From the NCBI GenBank assembly GCA_964386565.1, contig CAYLRU010000005.1, positions 91,521-155,520 of the forward strand: a DNA stretch of 64,000 nucleotides. Reading direction: 5' to 3'. The notes beneath the pieces were generated by a model. The model ran no database searches, was not told where the DNA came from, and was given only the letters and a program-made list of their open reading frames with translations. The stretch comes from CAYLRU01 sp964386565 (lineage in GTDB: Bacteria; Desulfobacterota; Desulfobacteria; Desulfobacterales; UBA5616). Each line of letters starts with the position of its first letter. The first letter of the stretch is position 1. This document shows, one piece after another, positions 25,808 to 34,914 of this stretch. The position numbers were made by a program, and so were the translations under genes.

Positions 25808-26859
25808 TTGTCATCAACTTTTCTGAGTGCAAGGCCCATGCAAATTGCCGCCTGGGGTGCGATTGCTTTTATGTAAGAGGCTTGAAACTTGTCAATATCG
25901 ACATCAATACTGGCAAAGGGATTAATCGGCTCCACTTCCGCAAACGTCTCTTCGGCGAGTAACTGGCGGAACTCCTTAATGTTTGCGCCTCCCCCGCTCA
26001 ATATGATCTTCTTGATTTGATCATCAGGATACGTTGAATAGAAAAAATCAAGGGCCCGCCGGATTTCATTACACCAGTCCGCGACCACGGATGATACAAT
26101 CCCCTGGAGATGTTCCGGGGTCAGCTTGTCCCCGGGGTTATTGAGTTTTACCTGTTCGGCCTCTTCAATGGAGCAATTGATCATCGAAGCGATCTCCTGA
26201 TTAATCTGGCCGCACCCCAGGGATACATCGCGCATGAACACCGAGGTGTTCTCCTTTAGAATGTTCAGCGATGTCTTGCTGGCGCCGATATCGATGAGGG
26301 CGACATTTTCACCGCCCGACCCGTAACTCAGTTCGTAAATGTTCTGGAGGGCAAAGGCATCGATATCGATAATGCAGGGGTTGAGGTTGGCCAACTGGAT
26401 CAGGTTGATATAATTGTTAACCATTTCCTTTTTGGCCGCAACAAGAATAACATTCATCTGGTTGGGATTTCCTTCCGCCTCACCCAGAATCTGAAAATCG
26501 ATGTTCACATCGCTGATGTCAAAGGGGATATACTGCTCCGCTTCAAAATGAATGGTCTCCTGAAGCTGGTCTTCCGACATGGTCTGAACGTTGATCTTTT
26601 TAACAATAACCGAGTACCCGCCGATGGAAACCGCGACATTCTGTTCTTTGATGTTATATGCCTTAAACAACTGGCGGATTACATTTGCCACCTGTACCGG
26701 ATCAGTAATATTTCCTTCTTCGATCAGGCCCGGCGAGAGTTCAACCATCCCGAATCTGGCCAAGCTCATCCCTTTTTTCGTCTCGAGGATTTCGCCTGCC
26801 TTTATCGATTTTGAGCCGATATCAAGTCCGACGAGAGTGTTTTTTTTACCAAATAACAT
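25804..26859 (-). CDS. pilM: Type IV pilus actin-like assembly protein PilM
   Basis: Cytoplasmic actin-fold ATP-binding protein that recruits PilN and couples to the assembly motor. The 351 residues start with the phosphate-1 motif LVGLDIGSKSIKAGEI, continue with the phosphate-2 motif ALIDIGASKTSLNIL and the adenosine motif ILSGGGANIKEF, and contain the cysteine/glutamate segment typical of PilM. Length is normal. It lies 9 nt downstream of a small HTH gene and overlaps pilN. Confidence 0.96.
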   Translation of the reverse strand: MLFGKKNTLVGLDIGSKSIKAGEILETKKGMSLARFGMVELSPGLIEEGNITDPVQVANVIRQLFKAYNIKEQNVAVSIGGYSVIVKKINVQTMSEDQLQETIHFEAEQYIPFDISDVNIDFQILGEAEGNPNQMNVILVAAKKEMVNNYINLIQLANLNPCIIDIDAFALQNIYELSYGSGGENVALIDIGASKTSLNILKENTSVFMRDVSLGCGQINQEIASMINCSIEEAEQVKLNNPGDKLTPEHLQGIVSSVVADWCNEIRRALDFFYSTYPDDQIKKIILSGGGANIKEFRQLLAEETFAEVEPINPFASIDVDIDKFQASYIKAIAPQAAICMGLALRKVDDK

Positions 26860-26868
26860 AATAAGCTC

Positions 26869-27066
26869 TTAATGGTTAAAAATTTTATTTTTGTCAGATA
26901 ACTTCATTCCAAGAGCCAGAAGAATCTTTCTTTTGGTTTCCATTCGACATGGTTTGCCGTCTTCAATCCGTGCTATGGTAAGGGGAGAAATATGTGCCTT
27001 TCTGGCGAGTTCCGCCTTACTCAACATAAGGGATTCCCTTATTTCTTTTAAGGCATTTTTTTTCAT
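26869..27066 (-). CDS. Small XRE-type helix-turn-helix protein leading the pil operon
   Basis: A 65-residue protein that is almost entirely an XRE/Cro-like DNA-binding domain: KEIRESLMLSKAELARKAHIS gives helices 1-2 and SPLTIARIEDGKPC the recognition helix. It is the first gene after the operon promoter and 9 nt upstream of pilM, so autoregulation of pilus assembly is a reasonable inference. No clear Shine-Dalgarno sequence precedes the ATG. The protein lacks a separate sensory domain. Confidence 0.78.
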   Translation of the reverse strand: MKKNALKEIRESLMLSKAELARKAHISPLTIARIEDGKPCRMETKRKILLALGMKLSDKNKIFNH

Positions 27067-27145
27067 CGGAGGGAAAAGCTTTCTATTTATTGCATATGAT
27101 TATCATAAAATGCAAGAAGAAAAAAAAACAGCCGGAATATTTCGC

Positions 27146-27174
27146 AGTATCTTCTTTTGAGAATGAATTGTCAA
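27146..27174 (-). promoter_or_regulatory. Sigma70-type promoter of the HTH-pilMNOPQ operon
   Basis: On the minus strand a perfect -35 box TTGACA (27174-27169) is separated by 17 nt from GATACT (27151-27146, 4 of 6). Transcription would start near 27138, giving a leader of about 70 nt to the HTH gene. Confidence 0.65.
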
Positions 27175-27181
27175 CATTTTT

Positions 27182-27205
27182 TATATAATTATGCATAATT
27201 ATATA
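27182..27205. promoter_or_regulatory. 24-bp perfect palindrome next to the pil promoter
   Basis: TATATAATTATG (27182-27193) is followed without a gap by its exact reverse complement. The centre lies 19-20 bp upstream of the pil -35 box on the minus strand, the place of an operator or UP element. Candidate binders are the small HTH protein (26869-27066) or the regulator encoded at 28850. The sequence is very AT-rich, so chance palindromicity is easier than usual. Confidence 0.55.
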
Positions 27206-27422
27206 TATATTGTATTAACAAAAAGCCATGCGTCCATATGTGGTGTAAAAAGCCTGAAAAATTCACCATTCCGGCTTTCAGGACCGCCCGAAAAATACCA
27301 GAAGAATGAAATCCGGCTGATTTTGTCACCACTCAAAAAATTCCCGGCTTATAAAGGGGCGCCGGCAAAATCTTTTTGTATTTATTGACTTTAAACCGTC
27401 TTTCTTTTAATTATCTGAATTC

Positions 27423-28838
27423 ATGAAACAAGTCGCGATAGAGGAAAAAACAAAACCTTTCAGGCTGGTAAAGTATTTTACACTGTCCAGTCTTGTCGTT
27501 ATTTTCTTCGGCATACTCGTGTTGTCCGTCTTGAACACGCATTTGGCAAGAAAACTGCAGCAGGAAAAAAGCGAGGCATATGCCCGCGTTCTGATTGAAA
27601 ATTTAAATCACCAGATATTTCTGCAGTTCGTTATCCCCGTGGCCATTCAATTCGGCAAAATCCAACTCCGGAATCCCGAACAGTTCGAACGAATGGATAA
27701 GGTTGTCAGAAGCACATTTCATAGTTTCGACGTGGAGATGGTGAACATCTACGACCTGGAAAACACGGTTTCGTACAGTTTTAATAAAGACATCATCGGA
27801 AAGGAAAATATCGGCGGAACCGGTTTTCAAAACGCTCTTGACGGCCGGATGACATCAAAAATCGTACAAAGGGGAAATTTTCTGGAAATATTGTTCGGAT
27901 TCCCCAAGGAAAGCCGGATGCTGACCTTTGCACCGTTAAGGGCTGAAAAACCGCTCTCAACACTTTCAGGCCCCATACTGGGCGTCGTGGAGATCGTTCA
28001 GGATCTGTCCGAGGATTACCAATCTATTTTCAGATTCCAGATCCTTGTGTTTTCCACCATTTCATTTGTAATGGTTTCTATTTTCATTGTGATGCTGCTG
28101 ATCGTCAGAAGAGGGGAAAGCATCATACGGCAAAGGGCCCTGGAGAGACTAAAGCTGGAAGAAAAATTAAACCGCGCCAAGCATCTTTCATCCCTGGGCG
28201 AAATGACAGCCGGCATTTCCCACGAGATCAGAAACCCCCTCGGCATCATTAAAAGTTCCGCGGAACTATTGAAAAAAAAGATGAGCGGTTTTGACGCCGC
28301 CAATAAAATACCGGATATCATCATCGAGGAATCCAGCAGGCTGAATAATATTATTACGGATTTTTTAAATTACGCCAGGCCCAAATCGCCTTCCCATGCC
28401 GACTGCCGGATAGCCGATATTCTTGAAAAAAACATCACATATCTCAAGCCGCAAATCGAAGAAAAAGGTTATGTTATCAAAACATATATCACAGATGCAC
28501 TGCCCCCGCTGTCTGCCGACGCAGACATGCTGCACCAGGCGTTTTTAAATATTCTTCTAAATGCAATGCAGGCCATGCCCGACGGCGGTGAAATCCAGAT
28601 TGAAGTCAATTCAACAGACCATTCCGTTATCATCGTTTTTGAAGACGAGGGGCCCGGAATCGCTCCGGAAAACATCGATAAAATCTGGAATCCTTTCTTT
28701 ACCACAAAAGAAACAGGGACCGGGCTGGGTCTGGGCATTGTAAAAAACATCATCGAATCACACGGCGGCACCATCGATATCCGTAACAACACCCCTTTGC
28801 GGGGTGTCAGCGTCAGGATTGAATTACCGGTGAATTAA
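27423..28838 (+). CDS. Two-TM sensor histidine kinase divergent from the pil operon
   Basis: A 471-residue membrane kinase: TM1 about 20-44, an extracytoplasmic sensor region of about 160 residues, TM2 about 205-228, then HisKA with His267 in GISHEIRNPLG and HATPase_c with NAMQAMPDGG, EDEGPGI and GTGLGLGIVKNI. The H-E-I-R-N-P form is typical of the NtrB/ZraS group that pairs with NtrC-type regulators, and such a regulator gene follows after 11 nt. It has two membrane spans rather than the six of classical PilS, so the PilS name is not justified despite its position next to pil genes. Confidence 0.9.
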   Translation: MKQVAIEEKTKPFRLVKYFTLSSLVVIFFGILVLSVLNTHLARKLQQEKSEAYARVLIENLNHQIFLQFVIPVAIQFGKIQLRNPEQFERMDKVVRSTFHSFDVEMVNIYDLENTVSYSFNKDIIGKENIGGTGFQNALDGRMTSKIVQRGNFLEILFGFPKESRMLTFAPLRAEKPLSTLSGPILGVVEIVQDLSEDYQSIFRFQILVFSTISFVMVSIFIVMLLIVRRGESIIRQRALERLKLEEKLNRAKHLSSLGEMTAGISHEIRNPLGIIKSSAELLKKKMSGFDAANKIPDIIIEESSRLNNIITDFLNYARPKSPSHADCRIADILEKNITYLKPQIEEKGYVIKTYITDALPPLSADADMLHQAFLNILLNAMQAMPDGGEIQIEVNSTDHSVIIVFEDEGPGIAPENIDKIWNPFFTTKETGTGLGLGIVKNIIESHGGTIDIRNNTPLRGVSVRIELPVN

Positions 28839-28849
28839 GGAGTATTCCC

Positions 28850-30241
28850 ATGGAAACCATCTTAATCGTGGATGATGAAAAAAATTATCCGCCGATCTTA
28901 AGCGCCGTTTTAGAAGATGAGGGCTATGAAACGCTGACCGCCAATTCCGGCCGGGAAGCCCTTCTCATATTAAATGACTCCGACATCGACCTTGTTCTTA
29001 CCGACATGAAAATGCCCGGCATGGACGGCATCGAGCTGCTTGAAAAAATCAAATCCTGTGATCCTGACTTGCCGGTGATCATGATGACGGCGCACGGTAC
29101 CGTGGACAAGGCGGTCGAGGCAATGCAGAAAGGGGCTTATACCTATATTCTTAAACCGTTTGACAATGACCGGCTGGTTCTTTTCGTTGAAAAGGCAATT
29201 GCCATGTTCCGTGTGATAAAGGAAAACAGAAGGCTTCGGGATGCTGTTGAATCCCAGTACAAGTTCGGCAATATCATCGGCAAGACAAAAGTGATGAAAA
29301 GCATCTTTGAAACCATTCAAAAAGTTGCTCCCACGCCGGCAACGGTATTAATTGAAGGTGAAAGCGGAACGGGAAAAGAGCTTGTTGCCAAATCCATTCA
29401 TTTTAACAGCCCCCGCCATGACAAGCCGTTTATCCCGGTTAACTGCTCGGCTTTTGTCGAGACCCTTCTGGAAAGCGAACTTTTCGGCCACGAAAAAGGA
29501 GCCTTTACCGGGGCTGTTTCCATGAAAAAGGGACGTTTCGAACTGGCTGACGGCGGCACCCTCTTTTTGGATGAAATCGGTGAATTGTCCCCGAACCTGC
29601 AGGTAAAGCTCCTCCGGGTACTCCAGGAAAAAAGCGTTGAGCGGGTCGGCGGCATAAAGCCCATATCCGTTAATATCCGCCTGATTTCGGCGACCAACAA
29701 AACGCTGGAGGATGAAATCAGCCACGGCAGGTTCAGGGAGGACCTGTATTATCGATTAAATGTTGTACGAATCGTCATTCCCCCTTTAAGGGATCGCAAG
29801 GAGGATATTCGTCTGCTGGTAAATCATTTTATAAAAAAATATGCAGAAGAGCGAAAATCCGATATTCCCATAAAAGGAGTGGACCATGAAGTCGAGCGTC
29901 TCTTTTACGATTATCCCTGGCCGGGAAACATCCGGGAACTTGAAAACATCATCGAGCGGGCCATGATATTATGTCCCGGAGAGTTAATTACCCCTGCTGA
30001 TTTGCCCAACGAGTTTAAAAGCAGCATCGACAACACGCTCCGGCTGGACGGCATTCCGGTGAATGCAAATCTTTATGAGACAATGGCCAAGGTGGAACAG
30101 GAGATGATCATCAGGGCGCTGAAAGTCACCAACAACGTTCAATCCCATGCCGCCCGGTTGCTGGGTATCGGAAAAAGCGGCCTCAATCAAAAGATTAAAA
30201 AATACAACCTGGATATAACCGCCGAGACGGACAAGCGATAA
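28850..30241 (+). CDS. NtrC-family sigma54-dependent response regulator
   Basis: Predicted partner of the preceding kinase. The 463 residues show a receiver domain (Asp52 in LVLTDMKMPG), an AAA+ domain with Walker A GESGTGKE, the intact sigma54-contact loop GAFTGA (217-222), Walker B TLFLDEIGEL, and a Fis-type C-terminal helix-turn-helix (ALKVTNNVQSHAARLLGIGKS region). It should therefore activate sigma54 promoters, unlike the regulator at 2442. AAGGAG lies 8 nt before the ATG. The operon sits divergent from the pil operon, so pil genes are candidate targets, but no sigma54 promoter was recognised there. Confidence 0.94.
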   Translation: METILIVDDEKNYPPILSAVLEDEGYETLTANSGREALLILNDSDIDLVLTDMKMPGMDGIELLEKIKSCDPDLPVIMMTAHGTVDKAVEAMQKGAYTYILKPFDNDRLVLFVEKAIAMFRVIKENRRLRDAVESQYKFGNIIGKTKVMKSIFETIQKVAPTPATVLIEGESGTGKELVAKSIHFNSPRHDKPFIPVNCSAFVETLLESELFGHEKGAFTGAVSMKKGRFELADGGTLFLDEIGELSPNLQVKLLRVLQEKSVERVGGIKPISVNIRLISATNKTLEDEISHGRFREDLYYRLNVVRIVIPPLRDRKEDIRLLVNHFIKKYAEERKSDIPIKGVDHEVERLFYDYPWPGNIRELENIIERAMILCPGELITPADLPNEFKSSIDNTLRLDGIPVNANLYETMAKVEQEMIIRALKVTNNVQSHAARLLGIGKSGLNQKIKKYNLDITAETDKR

Positions 30242-30283
30242 TCCCCGGAGAGGTTGCCTGTTCATGGAAGCGTTTATAAGATC

Positions 30284-30991
30284 CTATCGCTTCGAGGACC
30301 TTGTACCGATTTTCTCCTTAACTATATCAGCATATATCGAATCGGGATAAGACTTCAATATTTCTTGATAATATTCGATTTCCCTGTCATGCTGACCGTT
30401 TTTCGAAGCCATGCGTCCCAGGCTGTAAAGAACTTCATCCTTAAATCCCATATCCGGCCCCGCATTGATGGTTTCCATATATTTCTGGGCATTCTCATTG
30501 TCTCCGATCTGTTCGTAAGCATACGCCAGCCCTTTTAAAATCAGCGTTCTGTAAAAGGGATCCCCGTCAAAATCCGTCAACGCCCGGTTATAAAGAGAAA
30601 TGGCCAAATCATATTCCCTGGTGTCACAGGCGATATCCGCCAGAAGAATCCGGGCGAGTTTTCCCGCTTTTTTCCCGGGGTATTTTTCCAAAACCATTTC
30701 AAAATCGTTTTTTATGTCTGCCGGTAATTTCTCCGAGCCGGCACCTTCGCTCAACTTATCAATCTTATCCAACCCGGTCTGCAGCAGCTCAAACGCCTTT
30801 TTTTCCGTCTGTATGGAATAATATCGAAAACCGGAAATGACGAGGATAAGAACAACAATAACACCGCCGGCACTGATAATCTTTTGCCTGTTTTCAGTTG
30901 CCGCCCGTAGTAATTTGCCGGTGAAGGTGATAAATTCATCCGGTGCTTCGAGTTCTCTTTTCCGGGAGCGCGAAATTCGCTTCTTTGCCAT
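30284..30991 (-). CDS. Membrane-anchored TPR protein, YfgM/YbgF-like
   Basis: From the ATG at 30991 (GGAGGG 5 nt upstream) the protein has 235 residues: a basic N terminus (MAKKRISRSRKRE), one membrane helix (about 36-55, SAGGVIVVLILVISGFRYYS) and several TPR-like repeats (for example LARILLADIACDTREYDLAI and YSLGRMASKNGQHDREIEYY). This layout is that of YfgM-like ancillary proteins or of BamD/YbgF-type scaffolds. The longer frame to 31024 lacks a good ribosome-binding site. It is the last gene of a long minus-strand run. Confidence 0.75.
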   Translation of the reverse strand: MAKKRISRSRKRELEAPDEFITFTGKLLRAATENRQKIISAGGVIVVLILVISGFRYYSIQTEKKAFELLQTGLDKIDKLSEGAGSEKLPADIKNDFEMVLEKYPGKKAGKLARILLADIACDTREYDLAISLYNRALTDFDGDPFYRTLILKGLAYAYEQIGDNENAQKYMETINAGPDMGFKDEVLYSLGRMASKNGQHDREIEYYQEILKSYPDSIYADIVKEKIGTRSSKR

Positions 30992-31042
30992 TTTCCCTCC
31001 GATGGACAATCCATTTGTGATCATCCATATGATTTAATGTTG

Positions 31043-31486
31043 TCACCAAACCAGTGAGGCATGGATCCATCCCCTGTCTCCGTCCGCATGCTCTATATAC
31101 AGCCATTTGCCCTGTTTTTTAATGACCTTGAACGGGACCCCCCTTTCCACCACAAACAAAATCGTATTGGCCGAACCCGTACCGGGACCGGACCGGATAT
31201 TGCATTTCTCCTTTGTTGTTATCACCGAAGGGATATCCTTCACAAGGGATTTGTGAATCCACCCCTTATCGCCTTCAAAGTCCTTGAAATGATACCATTT
31301 CCCTTTTGTTTCAATCACTTCTATGGGGTAATACCGTTCGGCCTTCCACAGGATATCATAATTGTTCGTCCCCGGGCCGGACCGGATGTTTGCCACGGAT
31401 GCCGAAACAGCCAGGCGTTGGGCATGGGCATTGACGGAAAATGAAAAAAACAGGACCATTACACATAAATATCGATTTATCGTCAT
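31043..31486 (-). CDS. Exported protein with two bacterial SH3 domains
   Basis: With the ATG at 31486 (GGAGGTGG upstream) the protein has 147 residues. A signal peptide (MVLFFSFSVNAHAQ, cleavage after AHA) is followed by two SH3_3-type repeats, each with the consensus (V/C)NIRSGPGT near residues 35-45 and 98-108 and ending in DRGWIHASLV/DKGWIHKSLV. Such tandem domains commonly bind peptidoglycan or envelope proteins. It lies 51 nt upstream of the TPR gene on the same strand, consistent with an envelope-related pair. Confidence 0.85.
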   Translation of the reverse strand: MTINRYLCVMVLFFSFSVNAHAQRLAVSASVANIRSGPGTNNYDILWKAERYYPIEVIETKGKWYHFKDFEGDKGWIHKSLVKDIPSVITTKEKCNIRSGPGTGSANTILFVVERGVPFKVIKKQGKWLYIEHADGDRGWIHASLVW

Positions 31487-31520
31487 GGCACGCCACCTCC
31501 GCAATCATGCAAGGGATTTT

Positions 31521-32453
31521 TTATTCGACGACAAATACCCTGCGCCGTTCATCAAGACGCGTTATCCCTTCCGCAATCGCCTCTTTTACGGCCTGTTCAT
31601 ATTCCTTCACGGGCAGGCCTGTTGAAAGTTCCATTATTTCAGATGCTCTCCCACAGGGTCGGTACTGGGGCATGATATTGACATATGTATTTTTTGAAAT
31701 TTCACCGGCAATGAACCGCATGATCCGTCGCGTTCCGGCCAGCCCGTGCGGCAGGACCAGGTGTCTGACCAGCAGTCCCCTGCGGGCAATGCCGTCTTCA
31801 TCGATATAAAGGTCTCCCGTCTGCCGATGCATTTCCCGCAAGGCGTTTTGGGCCGTTTCCGAATAGTCGGCTGCATTGCAGGCTTTATCGGCAATGGACG
31901 ATTCCCAGAATTTAAAATCCGGCATGTAGATATCGATGACCCCTTCAAGCAACCGCAATGTGGAAACCTTTTCGTAAGCACTTGAATTGTACACCAGGGG
32001 TATTGAAAGCCCCTTTCCGACGGCGATTTCAATTGCCGAAAGTATCTGGGGAACCACGTGGGACGGTGTTACAAAATTAATATTGTGGCACCCTTCGTTC
32101 TGCAAGTGGATCATCACATCGGCAAGCTGTTCGGAAGAAACTTTCCGTCCGTATCCCTGATGACTGATGTCGTAATTCTGACAAAAATTACACAGCAGGT
32201 TGCAGTGGGTAAAAAATATGGTTCCGGATCCATTTGTCCCCACCAGCGGGGCCTCTTCCCCGAAATGTGGATTATAACTGGAAATCCATGCTCTTTTGCC
32301 CGTCTTGCAGATCCCGGTTTCACCCACATTCCGATTGACGCCGCATTCCCGCGGGCAAAGGCGGCAGTTGTCCAACACGTCGTATGCCGTCTTGATCTTT
32401 TCCGGAAACAATCCGTTTTGATATGTTTCGATATAAAACGGCTCAAAGGGCAT
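31521..32453 (-). CDS. Radical SAM protein of the PflX (PFL-activase-like) group
   Basis: A 310-residue radical SAM protein. An N-terminal Cys-rich segment (CRLCPRECGVNR...GICKTG) precedes the SAM-cluster motif C-x3-C-x2-C in THCNLLCNFCQ (Cys84, Cys88, Cys91), and the barrel follows with NFVTPSHVVPQIL and YNSSAYEKVSTLRLLEG. CPRECGVNR is the signature of the PflX-type group, related to pyruvate formate-lyase activating enzyme; their substrates are mostly unknown. No glycyl-radical enzyme gene is present in this window. An FmdB-type zinc-ribbon gene ends 16 nt upstream on the same strand. Confidence 0.88.
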   Translation of the reverse strand: MPFEPFYIETYQNGLFPEKIKTAYDVLDNCRLCPRECGVNRNVGETGICKTGKRAWISSYNPHFGEEAPLVGTNGSGTIFFTHCNLLCNFCQNYDISHQGYGRKVSSEQLADVMIHLQNEGCHNINFVTPSHVVPQILSAIEIAVGKGLSIPLVYNSSAYEKVSTLRLLEGVIDIYMPDFKFWESSIADKACNAADYSETAQNALREMHRQTGDLYIDEDGIARRGLLVRHLVLPHGLAGTRRIMRFIAGEISKNTYVNIMPQYRPCGRASEIMELSTGLPVKEYEQAVKEAIAEGITRLDERRRVFVVE

Positions 32454-32469
32454 GTGTCTCCATCACCTC

Positions 32470-32712
32470 TTAACCCGTGGGTCCGGGAATATCATACGTC
32501 GTACACGAACCGCTTGAGCAGTTTCTTGTCCGGCTGCTGATCCCGGTGCTGTTTGACCCGCCTGCCACATGGTGGGCCGTGGCACTCATAACCCGTTCAA
32601 ATTCTTCAGAATGACATGCAGGACAGCACATTTCAACCGTGTCCTGGATGTTCATTACCAGCAATTCAAAACATTCATTGCAGCGTAAGCACCTGAATTC
32701 ATATATCGGCAT
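32470..32712 (-). CDS. FmdB-family zinc-ribbon protein
   Basis: An 80-residue protein starting MPIYEFRCLRCNECFE, with the zinc-binding pairs C-x2-C (CLRC) and C-x2-C (CPAC) in the order of the FmdB/CxxC-CxxC-SSSS family. The tail adds two further cysteines (NCSSGSC). FmdB-like proteins are suspected regulators or small zinc-binding partners, without a firm general function. AGAGGTGA precedes the ATG. It lies between a histidine kinase gene and the radical SAM gene, all in the same direction. Confidence 0.9.
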   Translation of the reverse strand: MPIYEFRCLRCNECFELLVMNIQDTVEMCCPACHSEEFERVMSATAHHVAGGSNSTGISSRTRNCSSGSCTTYDIPGPTG

Positions 32713-32736
32713 TCGCTCACCTCTTTTTACAATATT

Positions 32737-34914
32737 TTATGTAACCGGAAAATTTATCACAAAATTTGCGCCTTTGCCATCATTATCTTTCAGGCTCAGG
32801 GTCCCGCCGTGTCTTTCCACGATTTCATGGCAAATATAGAGGCCCAGCCCGGTCCCCTTTCCAACGGGCTTTGTTGTGAAAAAGGGCTTGAAAATGTCCA
32901 ACCGGTGCTTCTTTTCGATTCCGGGTCCCGTGTCTTTGCATTCAAAAATCACCTGGTTGACTTCTTTTTCGAAACGCGTCGTGATCATGATTTCACCGCC
33001 GGTCGGTTTTACCGCCTGAATGGCATTTTTAATGATATTAACGGCCACCTGCCCCAGATTGGCAAAATTTCCCCGGATGGCGGGCAAATTCGGTCCATAA
33101 TTTTCTATAATGGTAAAATCGCCGTTTTTATATTGATTGTACAAGACTCTCAATGCATTTTTTACCACCGTGTTGATATTCACATCTTCCGAAAATGTCC
33201 TGGTCTGTCTGGACAGCCCCAGAAGGCTTTCCACAATATGTTTGGCCTTTTCCAATTCTCCCCGGGCGAATTCCAAATCATCGATAAAATTTTCATCCAG
33301 AGGGGTCTTCCCGTCCCATTGTTTAAGATCCTCAACAGACGATTGCAAAAGACTCATAACAGAGGCCAGGGGATTGTTCAACTCATGGGCCGCACCTGCC
33401 ACCAGTTCCCCGACGGCCGCCAGGCTCTCCGACTTGATCAGCCGTTCCTGGGATATTTCTTTTTCATACAGGGCCTGCTTCAGTTCCCGGGTCCTCTCCG
33501 CCACTGTCTTCTCCAGATTTTCGTTCAGCCGGTTTAACAGGGCATAGGATCTTGCATTTTCAAATGCCAGTGCGCTCTGATCCGCCAGAATTTCCAGCAA
33601 ATCGAAGTCCTCGGGCGTAAAGAGTTCTCCCGAGCGCTTTTCTCCCATGGTCATAAATCCCGTCAACTCGTCCTTGTAATACATGGGAATAATGATATCG
33701 GCGTTTAATTGTTCGAATTCATTGATCAATTCTTTACCATCCCGTTGCATCTGGTTGGCCATATAGCGTTTTCTGAAAATAATTCCCTGCCCGGCCCTTA
33801 ATTCACGGATGACGGCCGAGTCCTTGCCCGATACCGTGCTGTTGACGTCCATGTCCGCCGTATCGGCGATCTGGCAGATAAAATTTCCATCCGGTTTCTC
33901 TCTTAAGTAAAGCCGACCGTTTTCAACCTGCATGGTTTGGGAAACGGCGGTCATAATCATTCGTGCAATCTGATGAACATCCAGAACCGATGTGATTTTT
34001 CGACCGACGGATTTAACCGTCTTCTGGTAATCGTATTTTTTCCGAAAAAAGACGCGATCGACAAAAGCCTGTATTTTTTCCTTCAAGGGCGCCACAAAAC
34101 AGGCAGCCAGCAGAATAAACCCGAAAGAGAGATAAAACGAATCCGACTGATTGAACCCGTTGATCAGTCTTCCGGCTCCCAGGATAATAACCGCATACAA
34201 AGCCGTCAGAAAGGAAGTCAACAGCGTATAAATCAATCCCTTGTGAATCAACGTACCAGTATCCAGCAGGTCATGCCGAAACAAACCGATTCCGAAAACG
34301 GCCAGGGGGATAAAGCTCCAGTTTCCCGGGGGGTATACCGCATAACCGCTGATGGGAAAAATATTCAACGCGTTTAACAGGCCCAGCAGACCGAAACCGA
34401 CAAACATGTAGCGGAGCCTGTATTTTCCGAGGCTGCTTTTCTCCCATCGGATGGCCCGGTATATCAGGCACAACACGTACACCGACACGCATAACGACAT
34501 TATACCGAAAAACGGGTACAGGGGACCTCCCAAAGCAAAATATCCGAAATAATACGGTTGCATGGATCTGATATAAAGGTCGGACTGGGTAAACCACATG
34601 AGGAAGAACGCATATGCGTATGCCGTGATAACCAGCCATTTCCGTTCAACACCCAGATAGACATGAAAAAAATGAAGGTACACGGGCGACAGGTAAACAA
34701 TAAAGATATGGTCTGCGCGGCTGATCACAAGGGCTGTTTCAGCCGATTTCACATTAAACACCAACAGGATGTCAATGAACAGAAACGACCCGAAAAGACA
34801 GATGACAAAAAAGAGCACATCCGCCCGGGTCCATCGACCGTGTTTTATCGTGATCGCGCCCAACCATAGAAAACTGCACAGTGTGAGAAACGGCGGCAGA
34901 CTGTAAATCGTCAT
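32737..34914 (-). CDS. 7TM-GAF hybrid sensor histidine kinase (orphan)
   Basis: A 725-residue membrane kinase. The first ~290 residues hold seven or eight hydrophobic helices of the 7TM histidine-kinase N-terminal type; a GAF-like domain follows (about 305-465), then a coiled coil, HisKA with His510 in GAAHELNNPLASVM and HATPase_c with NIIKNAIQAV, CKDTGPGI and GTGLGLYICHEI. No response regulator is adjacent, so its partner lies elsewhere. The layout recalls kinases of exopolysaccharide/exosortase loci, but no such genes are seen here. Its ATG overlaps the recN stop codon (ATGA). Confidence 0.87.
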   Translation of the reverse strand: MTIYSLPPFLTLCSFLWLGAITIKHGRWTRADVLFFVICLFGSFLFIDILLVFNVKSAETALVISRADHIFIVYLSPVYLHFFHVYLGVERKWLVITAYAYAFFLMWFTQSDLYIRSMQPYYFGYFALGGPLYPFFGIMSLCVSVYVLCLIYRAIRWEKSSLGKYRLRYMFVGFGLLGLLNALNIFPISGYAVYPPGNWSFIPLAVFGIGLFRHDLLDTGTLIHKGLIYTLLTSFLTALYAVIILGAGRLINGFNQSDSFYLSFGFILLAACFVAPLKEKIQAFVDRVFFRKKYDYQKTVKSVGRKITSVLDVHQIARMIMTAVSQTMQVENGRLYLREKPDGNFICQIADTADMDVNSTVSGKDSAVIRELRAGQGIIFRKRYMANQMQRDGKELINEFEQLNADIIIPMYYKDELTGFMTMGEKRSGELFTPEDFDLLEILADQSALAFENARSYALLNRLNENLEKTVAERTRELKQALYEKEISQERLIKSESLAAVGELVAGAAHELNNPLASVMSLLQSSVEDLKQWDGKTPLDENFIDDLEFARGELEKAKHIVESLLGLSRQTRTFSEDVNINTVVKNALRVLYNQYKNGDFTIIENYGPNLPAIRGNFANLGQVAVNIIKNAIQAVKPTGGEIMITTRFEKEVNQVIFECKDTGPGIEKKHRLDIFKPFFTTKPVGKGTGLGLYICHEIVERHGGTLSLKDNDGKGANFVINFPVT

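Larger units (their letters stand above)
27067..27422. other. 356-nt divergent regulatory region between pil operon and kinase gene
   Basis: It holds the pil promoter and the 24-bp palindrome. For the plus-strand kinase gene, TTGACT (27385-27390) with AATTAT (27409-27414, 18-nt spacing) is a weak candidate promoter that would leave almost no leader. No sigma54-type GG-N10-GC element was recognised and no ORF is convincing. Confidence 0.5.

Noticed and set aside
27423..30241. Naming the divergent pair PilS/PilR
   Set aside because: The kinase has two membrane spans instead of the six expected, and no sigma54 promoter was recognised upstream of pil genes.
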